From Limnephilus marmoratus (Eukaryota; Arthropoda; Insecta; Trichoptera; Limnephilidae), in contig OU862909.1 in the NCBI GenBank assembly GCA_917880885.1, positions 35,462,405 to 35,526,404 on the forward strand: DNA of 64,000 nucleotides, given 5' to 3'. The notes beneath the pieces were generated by a model. It saw only the letters and a program-made list of their open reading frames with translations, had not been told where the DNA came from and searched no databases. How positions within the stretch are numbered: position 1 is the stretch's first letter; every line of letters starts with the position of its first letter. The position numbers were made by a program, and so were the translations under genes. Below, in pieces: positions 20,792 to 32,720 of this stretch.

Positions 20792-20968
20792 CAACTCAGA
20801 ATGAAACCAACTCAGAACCACCTCAGAAAGGACATAAAAAGCTATGAAAAAATAATTTTAAAATAGCCGGTAACCCTAACCTAACTATTTAACCAATTTT
20901 TAATTTTTTTTATCATCACTCTTAAAGACCTTTCTGAGGTGCTTCTGAGTTGGTTTCATTCTGAGTTG
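20792..20968. repeat. Short palindromic element with 40-bp arms
   Basis: Arms 20792-20831 and 20929-20968 match in inverted orientation at 39 of 40 positions (CAACTCAGAATGAAACCAAC at the outer end). The 97-bp loop holds CCTAACCTAAC. A diverged relative of one half lies at about 14050-14170. Confidence 0.8.
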
Positions 20969-20999
20969 TCTGGTCACGATTTTTTTGTACTTATGCCCC

Positions 21000-21950
21000 T
21001 GGTACTTAGAGTAAATAGAGAAGCAGATTTTTCCTTGATGCATTTGAATTTAAATATGTTTTATTATTTAGTTATGTGGCGGTAAACCCCTAATGTATAT
21101 CGTATTTTCCCGACTTATGTAGGTACAAAGCGACTGCACATTGTATATAAGTACGCCGGGGGACGAACTGTCGGGTGACGAATTGACATTGAACCATTTA
21201 GAAGATACCGGATGACAGCGTGGCAACTTAAAGAAAGGGCGAGTCGGGTTGGCATAAAAAATATCCTCTGTTTGCTAGTTATTATCTACGTACTCGGATA
21301 TATTATGTGGAGTTTTGTAATAAAGTTCTTGACCGAAAGTTATTTGAATTCCGTGAAAAGTCTTCAGATATGCTCTTACTCTAATTTGTACTATGGCTAT
21401 GTGTAATGTGTAATGCATAACGCATTGTTTGCCAACAACAAATTACACGTAATTGCTCATATACACAAATGACGCATGACACATGGCAGTAATATACACG
21501 TAATTCTGCACGAATAAAATACTTTCCCTATATGGTTTTCAGTTTTCAAAAATGCTTAATGGCATTCATATGAAACCTTTTAGACACTTATTTTTAGGTA
21601 CCTGTTTTCCTTTTTATGAATCTATACCATGCCCGATTAGTTTAGATGAAATGTGGTAATCAAAATTATTGGGGAAAACACGTGAAATCCCAACAACCAT
21701 TTTTTAAACTCGCGATGAAAGAGAAAGATGTCTTTTTGGCCTTGAGCTCTGTATGCCAGTATATTAAACACGTGAAGTCATAATGATCCTTTAGAATTGT
21801 CGAAACTCTATTGAAATGTAAGACGATGACATTATTTGTCCAGCATTATGATACTACCGATATATAGGTACCTACAATCTACGATTAACCCAACTAAATT
21901 TAAATTGTTTGAAACGATTCCGAATAAGACGCGAATATACTGAGTATCTA
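21000..21950. other. Intergenic DNA; small membrane-like open frame at 21212-21406
   Basis: The 64-codon frame contains one hydrophobic span (ILCLLVIIYVLGYIMW) but no homologue is recognised and flanks are non-coding in style. ACGAACTGTCGGGTGACGAA near 21164 resembles units of the tandem repeat at 61480. It is probably chance coding. Confidence 0.25.
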
Positions 21951-21959
21951 TGAGTTTTC

Positions 21960-22280
21960 AAATGTTTCAGGAAAATACGTAAGCACCGCAAAATCTCACG
22001 AGTGGAGGTGTGTGCAGAAAAGGTGACATCTCGAAGACATTCAGGGAGGCTCCCAGGACATTGGACAGGGACGTGTCGGGACATTGGGGACATTCGGTGA
22101 TATGGCCTGGCGGGCTGGAGGGTGGGGGCGCTGTCAGCGGCGGAGGTGACAAGTGCGCCACTCGCGCTGATTGGCCGCCGCCCTGGGGTGGCTTGGGCGG
22201 GTGTGGGCGGGGGGGTGGTACAGCCGGACACTAAGTGACTGCGTGATAGATGAAATTTACTCCACTCGCGGGAGATGAGT
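21960..22280. promoter_or_regulatory. GC-rich unique segment, candidate regulatory DNA
   Basis: G-rich and GGGTGG-rich sequence with overlapping open frames on both strands and no protein motif. It lies upstream of T-box exon a in gene orientation. Function not shown. Confidence 0.25.
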
Positions 22281-22289
22281 TGATGCCTG

Positions 22290-22826
22290 GGAACGTTTAT
22301 GAATATTCACGCCATATTCTCACCTACAGGGTGGGAATAAAATATCTTCAACGAATATTCGATCATTTTTCACTCGAACAAATAAAACAAGACTAAGACC
22401 ACCCCGAAAACTAACTGTTTATTTTAAAATCCAAGGCATATCGATTACACGAATACTTATACATTCATTGAAATCATAGAGAATCCCTTTCAAATTATGA
22501 ATCACAGTATTTTTCTTCGAGGGTTATTATTTATTATTTAAGGACTCCGACGCATAGCACTTAACATTCGTATTAGATATCCAATGAACTGCACGTAAAG
22601 ATATTTGACGGAAACTGTTTTCACTCTAGTTCACTCAGGTAGTTAACCATCTTAAGATAAGGTTAATCTTAACGTAAATTAATCTGAATGTAATCGATAC
22701 TTACCGTATTAATACGTTTTTTCAAACCAATGTCAAGAACGACTCGATTGTATAATAAATACTCCAAACATGAAGACTTATATATATTTTAATATTCAAT
22801 GATTACCTTCAGAAGGCACTTATACC
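22290..22826. other. AT-rich DNA, no gene seen
   Basis: No repeat or coding evidence recognised. Confidence 0.4.
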
Positions 22827-22875
22827 CAGTGGCGTAACTAGCGTGGATGGCACCGGGGCGGATATGTGGTGTCAG

Positions 22876-22914
<39 letters not shown>

Positions 22915-23381
22915 AAAAAACTATCAAATCCACTTACCTCGTTCTTTTAACACTAACACTAACAGAAAAACAATTTCCCTCCACACAGCATCCCAGATGA
23001 CATAGGCCCTGAGGGAAATTCTTTCCCTCAGGGCCTCCTGAGTGGAGTCAATGTAAAAAAAAAAACTTTTTCAACAACCAATAGGTACTAATTCCCTTCA
23101 CGAGTTCGAAAGAATTGAGAATGACGCAGGTGACAAGACAAGTGAGGAATATTTCATGGGAATCCCCAACTGAGCAATAGTAAGAGCTAGGAACGAAAAT
23201 ATAAATAACAGACCATGTTCATGTGTAAAATATTTTTGTGACAATTATTTATTTAGTTATTAGTTATTTTTCTTCGTTATATTTATTCAATTTTTTTCCC
23301 AAGGTAGGGTGTCACCCCTCATCGGGAAGCACCCACGGCTGCCCCCCCCCCCCCCCCCCCCCCCCGCTGGCTACGCCACTG
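22827..23381. mobile_element. hAT-like MITE with poly(C) blocks, containing a SINE fragment
   Basis: Ends read CAGTGGCGTAACTAGCG and (inverted) CAGTGGCGTAGCCAGCG. These CAGTGGCGTA termini are common to many hAT MITEs of animals. Just inside each end are long C runs (22877-22912 and 23342-23365). The flanking octamers CTTATACC and CATATATA do not match, so the target duplication has decayed or an end is wrong. Confidence 0.7.
22976..23065 (+). mobile_element. SINE-like repeat, copy C (3' end only)
   Basis: Only the tail is present: CCACACAGCATCCC, GATGACATAGGCCCTGAGGG, hairpin return CCCTCAGGGCCTCC and an A11 tail. It is inserted in the hAT-like MITE. Strong 5' truncation fits target-primed retroposition. 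Confidence 0.85.
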
Positions 23382-23449
23382 CATATATACCTGACAATTT
23401 CCTCACTTAGAGCCACTTTGTAATAATTATATCACTCAATAATATGTGT

Positions 23450-23530
23450 ATAAATGTACATGTGTGTGCATGTCATATACATACATATACGTATGTGTGT
23501 ACATATATACGTACATATGTATGAATGTAA
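23450..23530. repeat. Degenerate (ATAC/ATGT) microsatellite
   Basis: Alternating TACATATAC/GTATGTGTG words over about 80 bp. Confidence 0.7.
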
Positions 23531-23544
23531 ATAATATCTGATTC

Positions 23545-23720
23545 TCCTTGTTTATGTACCTACTTGTATTTTAATTTATTATTATGTATTACAACATGCT
23601 AAGAATGTTGAGATGAATGGTGTGCTCACCTTTAATTGGAATCATTGCTATACCAACTCAGATTGTATAATAATCATAATGTGGTGTAATCTGTTGGCGA
23701 GCCAATAAACAAAAAAAAAA
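23545..23720 (+). mobile_element. LINE 3' tail
   Basis: AT-rich sequence ends GGCGAGCCAATAAACAAAAA followed by A-rich DNA, in the style of jockey-like LINE ends (compare TGGTCTCCCAAATAAATAAA at 25933). No coding part remains. Confidence 0.4.
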
Positions 23721-24432
23721 TAATATAATATAAAAGTAGTGAGTACAGATTTTTTAACTCACTTTTAATCTATCCCACTTCGGAATATTTTATGAAAGAA
23801 AGAAAATGATATACAAACATGAAACATGATAATGACACGCTCCCATTCTTGCAACTTGCAACCCTACAAAGCAACTCATATAAAATATGAAGAAAGGTGT
23901 AGTTATTAATCCTAGTAGAACATGAATAAAAATTCTGCAATTGAAAATACTGCAACAAAACGACCCTTCTAATAAAACATTGCAAATATAGAGTAGGGGC
24001 CTGAACACATAATACTCGGGACATTAGATTATTAGGTGGCCCTGTCACAGTTCACCGTGACGCAGTTGGTATAAGGACTAATCATTACCTGCATTTCTGC
24101 ATTCAAAGAAACATTGCGCGAGTGCTCTGTTATTTTACGTCGTTTCTTAAAAGTGTCTGACATTAACTTGAACTGGAAATTGGTCGATAAAGATACTCCA
24201 CGCGGTGGAAATGTTAATGAATATAAGGTTTATGTGTTCTATGACTAGTGTATTGTTTTGCCTGATACTCTACACTCGATTCGTACCTACGTAACATTGC
24301 TTTAATATTAATGAATGAGTGAAAAACTAGCAAAGTAATGTATTGGCGCAGCTTGCTTTGTCTACATTTTCAACGATATGAAGGGTTGAATGCAGTAGTC
24401 ACTAATGACAAAAGTATTGGAAAATGATGATA
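23721..24432. other. AT-rich intergenic DNA, nothing recognised
   Basis: Overlapping minus-strand frames at 23770-24048 show no motif. Confidence 0.4.
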
Positions 24433-24440
24433 GTCTAAAG

Positions 24441-25007
24441 CAGGACTTCCCAACCAGGGGGGCGTAGAGAAATAACAGGGGGGGGGGGCGTAATAGGTAC
24501 ATTTGCATTTCCGAAAAAAAATGTATTTAACACGAAGGTAAATTAACTAAGCGATTTAACCATAGCTCTAGAAAAGACTGAATACAGAATCGACCAACTG
24601 GTACAGAGCATGCAAGCTATATCTATAGCAAGTATCTCATTAGTACTTAAAAAGTTTTTTTTATTTGTTCTAAAATTACTTTGAAAGTTTTTAGGCATTA
24701 TCTAATTATAAAAATATAATTAAAATAAAAAAAATTATAATAGAATAATACGTATAAATTAAAAGAAAAACTAGGAAATATAAATGTGAAAGTAATTATT
24801 GATTAAAAGTGTACATACTCTTCTATTAAAGATCCTTAATAAATACATATATTGTATCTGTATTGTACCTATTTGGAATTCAAATAAATAATTTAGTTAA
24901 TATAAAAAAGTGTTTCTTATTTTTGTTGAAACTTAATTAAGGGGGGCATGAAAATATATTTTTTTTGGTTCGTGGAGGCTTGGTGAAAAAAAGGTTGGAA
25001 AACCCTG
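24441..25007. mobile_element. hAT-like MITE with perfect 8-bp target duplication
   Basis: Ends read CAGGACTTCCCAACC and (inverted) CAGGGTTTTCCAACC. The flanking octamer GTCTAAAG is present at 24433-24440 and 25008-25015. Length is 567 bp, AT-rich inside, with a GGGGGGG run near 24478. It is non-autonomous with no open frame. Exact duplication suggests a fairly young insertion. Confidence 0.88.
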
Positions 25008-25015
25008 GTCTAAAG

Positions 25016-25480
25016 GATCTGGTACTAAACCTGGTGTATGGAATGAATGATAATAATATATTTTTTTAGAGAAAAACAAACATTCGCGGGTTAGGGGTAA
25101 CATGTCAATATTTAAAAATCTCCTACTACCACATGAATCGTGATGGAGGACTTAGTCAGCCGAGGAATTGAACTGATCAACGCCTGGGTGTGACCCAAAT
25201 GCCAACTTTGGCCCAAACGCCAAACGTTAACTGTCCGCGCTGTTACATGTCCGCGTTTATATGGTGATAATGTCGTTCGTTGTGCAAAATTACTATTGGA
25301 GTACAAATAACGAAGTTTTCGGATTGGAAAAAGTCGTATACGCGATCCACAGACCAAAATAATTCAACTAAGAAGTGACCAATTTATTCCGTCCGTTCTT
25401 TGAGAAACTGGAGTGGTTGAAATGTGACTAAAGACCTGATTAACTAATTAACTTCCATTAAGTGTCAAAATGTTTTAAAT
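25016..25480. other. Intergenic DNA, no gene seen
   Basis: A minus-strand 81-codon frame at 25112-25357 has no recognisable motif. Confidence 0.4.
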
Positions 25481-25489
25481 GTTTAAATG

Positions 25490-25975
25490 TTGTTTTTTTT
25501 CACTAATTCTAAGCAGAACTCTTTCATCTATCGTGCATCCAACACTTTCAACACACACTATACACAATTTGACATTTTTAACTCTGCTCCACACTCCTTA
25601 AAATCACACAGACGCTCTCTCGATACTCTACAATAACAATACTTACATATATATACCCTCTAGTACAACCACCACTCTATAAATTTGCTTTTGTTTCTCT
25701 TTTAAATTTTTGTCGTCCATAATTTTAATACTATACCTCAACTTAACCGATCCCCCCCCCATCCTACCCCTTTCCTATTCCCACCTAAATAACTCATCTC
25801 TTGAAATGTAATTTTTTATTAGTAAATATCTCTAGAATCATTACACACTTGTATACAATACCCATGTGGAAACCTGTAAATGGTTCAATTATTGTACTCA
25901 ATTATTAAATACTTTGTTATTAATGTAAACTGTTGGTCTCCCAAATAAATAAAAAAATAAAAATAAAATAAATGT
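25490..25975 (+). mobile_element. LINE 3' end with A-rich tail
   Basis: The first 130 bp read as a LINE C-terminus (FNSAPHSLKSHRRSLDTLQ and stop), followed by a pyrimidine-rich 3' UTR and a tail CCCAAATAAATAAAAAAATA near 25945-25965. It is heavily 5'-truncated. Confidence 0.55.
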
Positions 25976-26379
25976 GAATGCGGACTGCCAACACATATTC
26001 AAAATTGCAAATTTATTAATAGTTTTAGGTAACTGATTGGCGTTTGACATTTTGTATTGTCAATTCATAGAAAATACCTCAAGTATTTTATACGATTTCA
26101 TATTTATACCTTGATAATATGGGTTTTTTTGACAAAGGTGAAACCATGCTAGGGACATCGATAAAAAAGCATCGGATGTTACGCCTATCGACGCAAAATT
26201 GTAAAGTTATAGATTTCACCATGCTAGAGCTTCATAAGGCTTAGTGGGTCGGAATATCGATTGTTCTACACGAATACCTCTGAAATGCGCCATAATTCCA
26301 TTACCGGAAGCACAACGTTACACTGCATAGCTTATAACATGTTCATACGACGCCTGTATGTGTTAGATTAAAAAATATA

Positions 26380-26680
26380 GTTACTAATGGGACTATGCGA
26401 CAATTAGCGAAAGCCGCAGGGGCGTCGGAGCGTTCATGCGGCGTCGGAAATGGCGCGAAGTGACGCTGGGCGCCCCCGACTCCCGCCATCCACCTCTTCC
26501 CTCCCGGCCTCCTGGCCTCCTCACGGCCTATTGGCAGACGATTACAGGACTTGCGACCTCCCAAAATAGCCGGAACTGATTTATCGCGGAAGGTTAATTA
26601 TCCGTTGTCTTGAAGAGTTTCAATGGCGAACGGATGAACGGATGAACGGATGAAATGAATGGAACGAAGGGTGACAATTT
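26380..26680. promoter_or_regulatory. GC-rich segment with short GAACGGAT tandem
   Basis: CpG- and CCTCC-rich sequence with no coding motif. At about 26628-26656 GAACGGAT is tandemly repeated three to four times. Candidate regulatory DNA, unproven. Confidence 0.25.
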
Positions 26681-26984
26681 GGTTAATGACTTGATAAACA
26701 CGTACACTTTCATATCTAATTAAAAATCGCCGCATGGAAAGAACAAAGAAATGATATTTTCTTATTATATTTCACTGGTCTGTTTGAAATTCGTCTAAAA
26801 CATTAGTTATTTAGTTTCTTACAAAACTAATGCAAAATTGTTGAAAGCTTACTATTAAAGTTTCTTGTTATATCTTGTGTTTTTTTCTAATTTATTTAGT
26901 TACTCACTCAAGTTTATTTAATTTAAAGTAGTTATAGAAAGGTTATAAAAATTTAAAAGAGTCATAAAAATTTGAAATAGTCAT

Positions 26985-27720
26985 CAATTTTATGCTTGGC
27001 TTCATTCTTCGAAATTCGAGAGGTTTTAGGAATATTTCAAAACTAAAATTTTTGTATGCATCCTTAGTACGTAGTCAAGTCGAATATAACTCCTCGATCT
27101 GGTCCCCCCATTTTAAAATACATTCAGATTCAATCGAAAAAATTCAACATAAATTTCTAAGACATATTAATTTTAAACTCGGTATTCCCATTGAAAACAT
27201 AAACTACAATTACTTGATGAAAGAACTAAATTTATTAAAACTCTCAGATCGAAGAATTATATCCGACTTAATATTTATGTTCAAAATTGTAAATGGTAGC
27301 ATAGACAGTCCTAATTTAACTAAGCTCATTGAATTTCATATTCCCACGAGAACCACTCGATCTAAAATCCTGTTTAAATGTAACAATAATAAGATTGAGT
27401 ATACTAAACACTCCCTTTTACCTAGGTTACATGATGTTACTAGATATGCAGATGTTGCAGATCTATTTAACTGCACGGAAAGTAGGTACAAGAGGGCTAT
27501 GCTATCAAACCTTTTCAGTCAATATTAATTCTATATTTTGTACTATAGATTTTTGTATGTAATTGTCTATCTGGTGTCATTTCTAATTCAAATGCCACAA
27601 TCATCTGTTAAACATTTTTTTATTATTATTTCTGTATTATTATTTTTCATTTTGGGACATGTAATCAGTTCTTATGGTATATTTATACAGTTGAAATTAA
27701 ATAAATAAATAAATAAATCA
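26985..27720 (+). mobile_element. Jockey-like LINE C-terminus, open frame intact, with 3' UTR and tail
   Basis: The 178-codon frame from ATG 26992 contains FLYASLVRSQVEYNSSIWSP and IEKIQHKFLRHINFKLG, then SDLIFMFKIVNG and a C-terminal ADLFNCTESRYKRAMLSNLF. This is the segment after the polymerase core of jockey-like LINEs. It ends TAA at 27528, then a 3' UTR and an (AAAT)n tail at 27698-27718. A frameshifted sister copy lies at 42866-43570 on the minus strand. Confidence 0.85.
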
Positions 27721-27762
27721 AAGGTGAAGGTGTACAATCCTTTTGGAGTTATCTTTTCACTT

Positions 27763-28188
27763 CTTTTTTTTTTACATTTGCTCCACATATGAGACCCTGA
27801 GGAAAAAAATCCCTCAGAGCCTACGTTCACTCTGGGGATGTTCTGTGGAGGGTATTTTTAAGGAAAGTAAGGAGAGGAATTCTGGGAAGGAAAAAGGTAT
27901 GAGGGGTGGCTAGAAACTGGGGGTCAATGTGTCTAAGAGTGACGGATGTATACATCTTTCCCACTGCGGTGTAAGGCGGTGGATCGAGAGAATCCGGCTG
28001 GAGAGGTATAGGTTCGGACTTCCTCAATTAATCTCTCCCGATCCTGCCCGCCATGCAGTAGGGGACAAAATTGGCCGCCAAGACCTATACAAACATCACC
28101 CCATAAATCCGGGCACCCCTGCTAAGTCACCAAACGTAGCGAATGTAGTCATCCAATAAATGGTTCCCGGGCGGCGAGGTGGTTCCCA
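27763..28188 (-). mobile_element. SINE-like ~400-bp repeat, copy D
   Basis: Poly(T) at 27763-27773 is the tail in minus orientation, followed by the hairpin block (GACCCTGAGG ... CCTCAGAGCC) and the conserved body. CCAATAAATGGTTCCCGGGC lies near 28153. Nearly full length. Confidence 0.85.
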
Positions 28189-28189
28189 C

Positions 28190-28560
28190 AACGCCTATGT
28201 TTCTATGGTTGTTAACTTGGTTAAGTATTTAAATATAATTTTGATCTTTGTTTTTTTCCTAAAGAAGGCACTTGTCTTCGAACCTAGTTTATTTTATTGT
28301 CAAACACAGTGCTGTACGCAATGACATGTTCATTCTTGATGAATATTTAACAATTAAATATGTTTGGCGATCGGAAAAGAAACAAGTGTTTTTATTGTAA
28401 ATTGTCTATGTTCAACATTTTCTCTGACACATTTAAGAATAATTATAATCCCATTTACATCCGCCGCGTTGGACGACATCAAAGAGAAACATACATCTGT
28501 CTTTCCCTTGTCATACACAACAACAAGACGTTTTTTTAGACCGAATTAAAATAATTAATT
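28190..28560. other. AT-rich intergenic DNA
   Basis: No gene or repeat recognised. Confidence 0.4.
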
Positions 28561-28569
28561 GAGTTACAA

Positions 28570-28655
28570 GTATCCATCGCGAGCGTCGCTTTCAAGCGTC
28601 GCCTGGCGTTCCGACGCATTTCAGCTGCGGCGGAGCATCGCGACGCATTTAATTC
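28570..28655. repeat. GCGTCGC-rich tract
   Basis: Repeated GCGTCGC/GCGACGC words in both orientations in otherwise AT-rich DNA. A second tract of the same kind is at 33240-33545. Confidence 0.5.
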
Positions 28656-28723
28656 TAACCGGACGGCTTCAAGTTTGACATTGTATTTACAATGGGAGAG
28701 TGTACAATTTATTTTGATGTAAA

Positions 28724-29047
28724 TTGGTTTTTCTTTTTAGGCGGTGCTTTTCCGCAGTGTTAAATCTGAAAATTCAATCCAGTCATAAAATAAAGAAATG
28801 CCAGAGTAATCAATGGAAAACCAAAGGATTTTATTATACAGCGTTACATTTGAAGCAAATTAATCGTATAATGTTAAATTCGGCAAAGTTGGAAACAAAT
28901 GTATCAAAAATAACTTGTCTTATCTTTGTGATGTATATCTATTGTAATTATTTAATTAATAATAGTTACATATTTTCACAACGAATAGTAGAAATCGTTC
29001 TTTACGATGGTAACGGTTATAATAGAGGTCTATCAAATTTATTTTGA
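28724..29047 (+). other. Unidentified open frame of 107 codons, possible LINE linker fragment
   Basis: Begins in TTTTTCTTTTTAG then GCGGTGC, an acceptor-like context, and ends TGA. The segment NQWKTKGFYYTALHLKQINR loosely resembles the W.TKG... region between endonuclease and polymerase of jockey-like LINEs. It is too weak to assign. Confidence 0.25.
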
Positions 29048-29940
29048 TTTAATGACGAGGAAATCCAAAAATTGTTTTTTATAATTTAATTTTAGTTAGT
29101 AATAGTTTTTCAATAAAAGATTTATTTTACTAATATTACTATTTTTTATGCCCATATCGTTCATAATGTTTACATTTTTTTACATTAGTAAACAATAGAT
29201 TAATAAAAAAATATCATTACAGTGGTTTACAATGGAATTTGACGAGCATAAAATGTTAACAATATTGTACATGCGATGATTACAAAACGTAGAAAAGTGC
29301 CGAATTCTACATTAAAAATGTTACATTAAACATGCCGAATTCTAGTATGTTTGTTTGCTAAACTACGTATTGGCGACTTTCCCACAAATTATCCAATATG
29401 TACAAAGCTATTCCATATTATTTATTTGTAATGCATTAGTGACATTCTTGTACTTGAGAATTAAAGACATTCGTCTAATTAACTCGATTATTGTACGTGC
29501 GTTCAACGTTGGTGTGGTAAAGCCGGCCTATAGTTTAAGGCCGTTTTAACCGTACAAACGCCATTGTAATAAGTAATAAGTCAACTGTTTCACCATTCTG
29601 AACTTTCGCTCTGGGTTATTGCTACACCACACAATTACGTTTGTTTATTTGTAAGAGACAAAAAGCTTACACATAAAATATAGAGATAAAAAGTTCAATT
29701 AAGTCAAGCCAAAAAGGTTTCCTAGGTTAAAGTGACTTGGAGATGAAGTTTTAATATATCTTAAAATTTATTTTTGGTGAGGAGGAGAAGAAGAGGAAAA
29801 TAGTATAAGGATAGGAGATGCTCCCGATACATTCCACACCCTTGTATTAATTTAATAAGTAATAGCGTTAAAATGTCGTCAAATCTGGTTTCCAAAAAAA
29901 TGATAAATATCTGACATGTATACTTTATCATATACAAGAT
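29048..29940. other. AT-rich intergenic DNA
   Basis: Small frames at 29355-29549 and 29761-29952 show no motif. Confidence 0.4.
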
Positions 29941-29953
29941 AGGTAGATACATA

Positions 29954-30600
29954 GTGTCAGATACTTACCTCAATTCTCTTAAAATAAATCACAAAACAAT
30001 AATTAGAATTATGTTTTATAAACCTTACCAACATCCGACGGAACAGCTAATGATCAGAAACAAATTACTAGACGTAAATAAACTATTCATAAGGAAGATC
30101 ATTTACAAAAACTGTATCAAAACTTCACATCTCCACATACCTCACTCACAAAACACAAGAGCAAAAATTAATAAGCACTTTCAAGTTCCCCATATCAAAT
30201 CAACTTTTGCAAAAAAACACGAATCTTACCTAGCACCACACATTTTCAATACCTTCCTAACACAAACAAAAACTTACGTCACCCCAAATAATTTGAATTG
30301 GCTTTTCAAAAGATTTGTAATATGGTTGAATGAAAAGGAAAGAACAGACATTCAAAATATTCTAAATAAATAACATTTCATACAAGTTCTCACGAAATTA
30401 TATAATATACAAATAAAACAAATACGAGAAACTGCAATTTTTGCAACATTAATTATTATGAGTAATTATTAATTATTACTTCTATTATGTAACCGCTATA
30501 TTCAACTGTCACAAAATTGTTAATTTAATTTTATCTAAAAAACAAAGTATGTATGTAAATATTTAATATACCAACATATAATTTATCTTTTTTATCTTTT
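29954..30600 (+). mobile_element. Jockey-like LINE C-terminus with 3' UTR
   Basis: The 139-codon frame reads KTIIRIMFYKPYQHPTEQL, LLDVNKLFIRKIIYKNCIK and ends ...FKRFVIWLNEKERTDIQ, stop at 30371-30373. This is the C-terminal region of a jockey/CR1-type polymerase. A 230-bp AT-rich 3' UTR follows. Related pieces are at 1-213 and 33763-34470. Confidence 0.8.
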
Positions 30601-31110
30601 TACATACATATATATATTTGTTTAAATACACACATTTCTTTTGGAACAAACATAATATGTGATTTACTCGCCTCGGAACAGACTTTGTCTAGTGAGGCGG
30701 GTAAAAGAAAAGAAAACAATGTAAATAACCACGAAACTAAATAAACGCCCGGGTTGCCGGCACTGAAACTGAAAAAAAACTGAATAATGTATCTGTAACG
30801 CTTTTTCTTCATAATTTATTTATTTTTGCTAAAACGAGAACAATAAGGCTAACTATTATAAGTTCATCCTAGAACTTATCTGCCTAACTTTCACTCAGTG
30901 CTAAAAGGACGTATTCGCGTTTATTACGAAATTGGGGGTTTCGTTGTTCTGTGCTCTTCGATTGATATATTAATCCATTTCTTTAACAACGCATACTTTT
31001 CTTTCAATTAACGGCAGTAGTAGATAAAAGTATAAAAAGAAATTAAACGTTTAAAAGTAATTGGTGCTAGAATGCATTTCTTTTCATTTAAATCATTACA
31101 TGCATTTATA
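30601..31110. other. Intergenic DNA with possible retroposon remnant at 30640-30790
   Basis: GCCCGGGTTGCCGGCACTGA and following AAACTGAAAAAAAACTG look like the end of an old retroposon, but boundaries are unclear. Confidence 0.3.
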
Positions 31111-31752
31111 ATAAGGTGGGTCTCGACTGTATGGATTTTTTTTTGTTTAGTTCTGGTTTGTCTAATAGTGATAAAAGAGTGTTAAATGAATATATAAAAT
31201 TACGTAATTTTTTTAATAATATTTGGATATCACCTACTTCCTCCGGATTGACTTTGAAATTTCACATAATAGAGCAAAACCCACCCATGTTCAATCTTTA
31301 AAAAATGTTAGATCAATCATTAAAAATGAACTATTTTTCAATAAAACACCAAATAGATGGAATATTTTGATGTATTTATTTAAAAAATATATGAATATAA
31401 TTCAAATTATCTCAAGGCAGTGTATTCAAATACCAGCAAAATCCTTCTTACACTCAAATTTCGGCATTATTTTGCGAGACTCAATCTTGGGACTTTTTGT
31501 AAATGATTTTGAAAATATATACCACATTTGTTATTATTGCTAAGATTACACATAATATGATTTAAAGGATTCATAGTAACTTTTATATACACTAGAAATA
31601 ACTCCTTTAAATGATTTAAACTTTGAAGTAAATCCGGAGGAAAAAGATCGTATCAGGAATTTGAAAAAATTTAAACGCGTTGTTTTGAACCCATTTGGCA
31701 TCTTTTTATCGCTCTTAGAATTTAAAAATAACATGTTTTAAATATGACCCAC
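31111..31752. mobile_element. Inverted-repeat element with the same coding-like segment at both ends
   Basis: The ends AAGGTGGGT and ACCCACCTT are inverted. About 150-180 bp at each end is similar in inverted orientation (TTCCTCCGGATT near 31240 and AATCCGGAGGAA near 31630). Both arms read as related protein fragments (FFNNIWISPTSSGLTLKF on the plus strand, FFKFLIRSFSSGFTSKFKSF on the minus strand). It looks like two pieces of one coding element joined head to head. No clear target duplication. Confidence 0.6.
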
Positions 31753-32358
31753 CTTGATGTATAAAGGGATAAAAAATAGGTCAAAATAAAATTTAAATCC
31801 CTTTGATAAATTTTTTCCTTCAAAATAATGTTTTAGCAGCTTTATAATTTTATGAGATTTTTTTATTTTATTTTTTTAAATTAATTTTATAAAAATGCTT
31901 TGTGTAAATCTTTCAGTTTCGCAATTAAGGCTAAGAACAAATTATGTCATTTCCGTTCATAGCAACGACCAAAAAAACAATAATGTAATTATTATTTTGG
32001 CTGTAACACTATATTAATTGGGTGTCTGGCACTTTAATGCTGATAAGTTCGTGTAATTCGGGGTCTGATCAAAGGTCCGGAAATCATTTCATTAATTGGT
32101 TAGTTAGTCGCATCGCGTATTAAATATGTGGCGATACGATTATTCTGTCTTCAGTCTCTTTGTTGTGGACGTTCTGTGTCATTTTAATTCTTGTAATGTG
32201 TCTTCAGTGAATTTCAGGGACCGTTTCCTTCTTTCTGTATTAAATATGTCTGGCTGCCAGAATGATAGATTTTTTAGTATATTATTGTTATATTTACCAA
32301 TGATCTTCTATCCGCAAAGAATATAAGATTATATTTGTGCCTTGTCTACACAATTGTC
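31753..32358. other. AT-rich DNA, no gene seen
   Basis: A 66-codon frame at 32126-32326 has no motif. Confidence 0.4.
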
Positions 32359-32720
32359 TCAATTTGGGAGGCGGATATGGGTACCGCCACTCAGGAAACC
32401 ACTTATTGGATAACCAACACCTATGCCATAGATTACCCCAAGTGGTTCGCTACATTTGGTGACTTAGCAGGGGTGCGCGGGTTCATGATTAATTCATACC
32501 AGGTTTCTCCGGATCTTGGCGGCGCGGAGGGAAATCTTTTGACCTCTCCTGCAGGACTCTCAGCAGAATATTCGTCCGTCACTTCTGGACACACTGACTT
32601 CATACATTTTTCTTTCCCAGAACTTCCTTTCCCTAAAAAGACCCTCAACACAGAATCCTCTAAAATGACACAGGCCCTGAGGAAAATAATTTCCCTCCTG
32701 TGTGGAGCTAATATAAAAAA
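32359..32720 (+). mobile_element. SINE-like ~400-bp repeat, copy E
   Basis: Starts TCAATTTGGGAGGCGG; body and tail end GTGTGGAGCTAATATAAAAA. An overlapping 153-codon frame (32335-32796) is chance coding through the repeat. About 60 bp of the internal sequence is missing relative to copy B. Confidence 0.85.

Noticed and set aside
22877..23365. Poly(C) runs of 24-36 bases as a regulatory or structural signal
   Set aside because: They lie symmetrically inside a hAT-like MITE and their exact length is prone to sequencing error.
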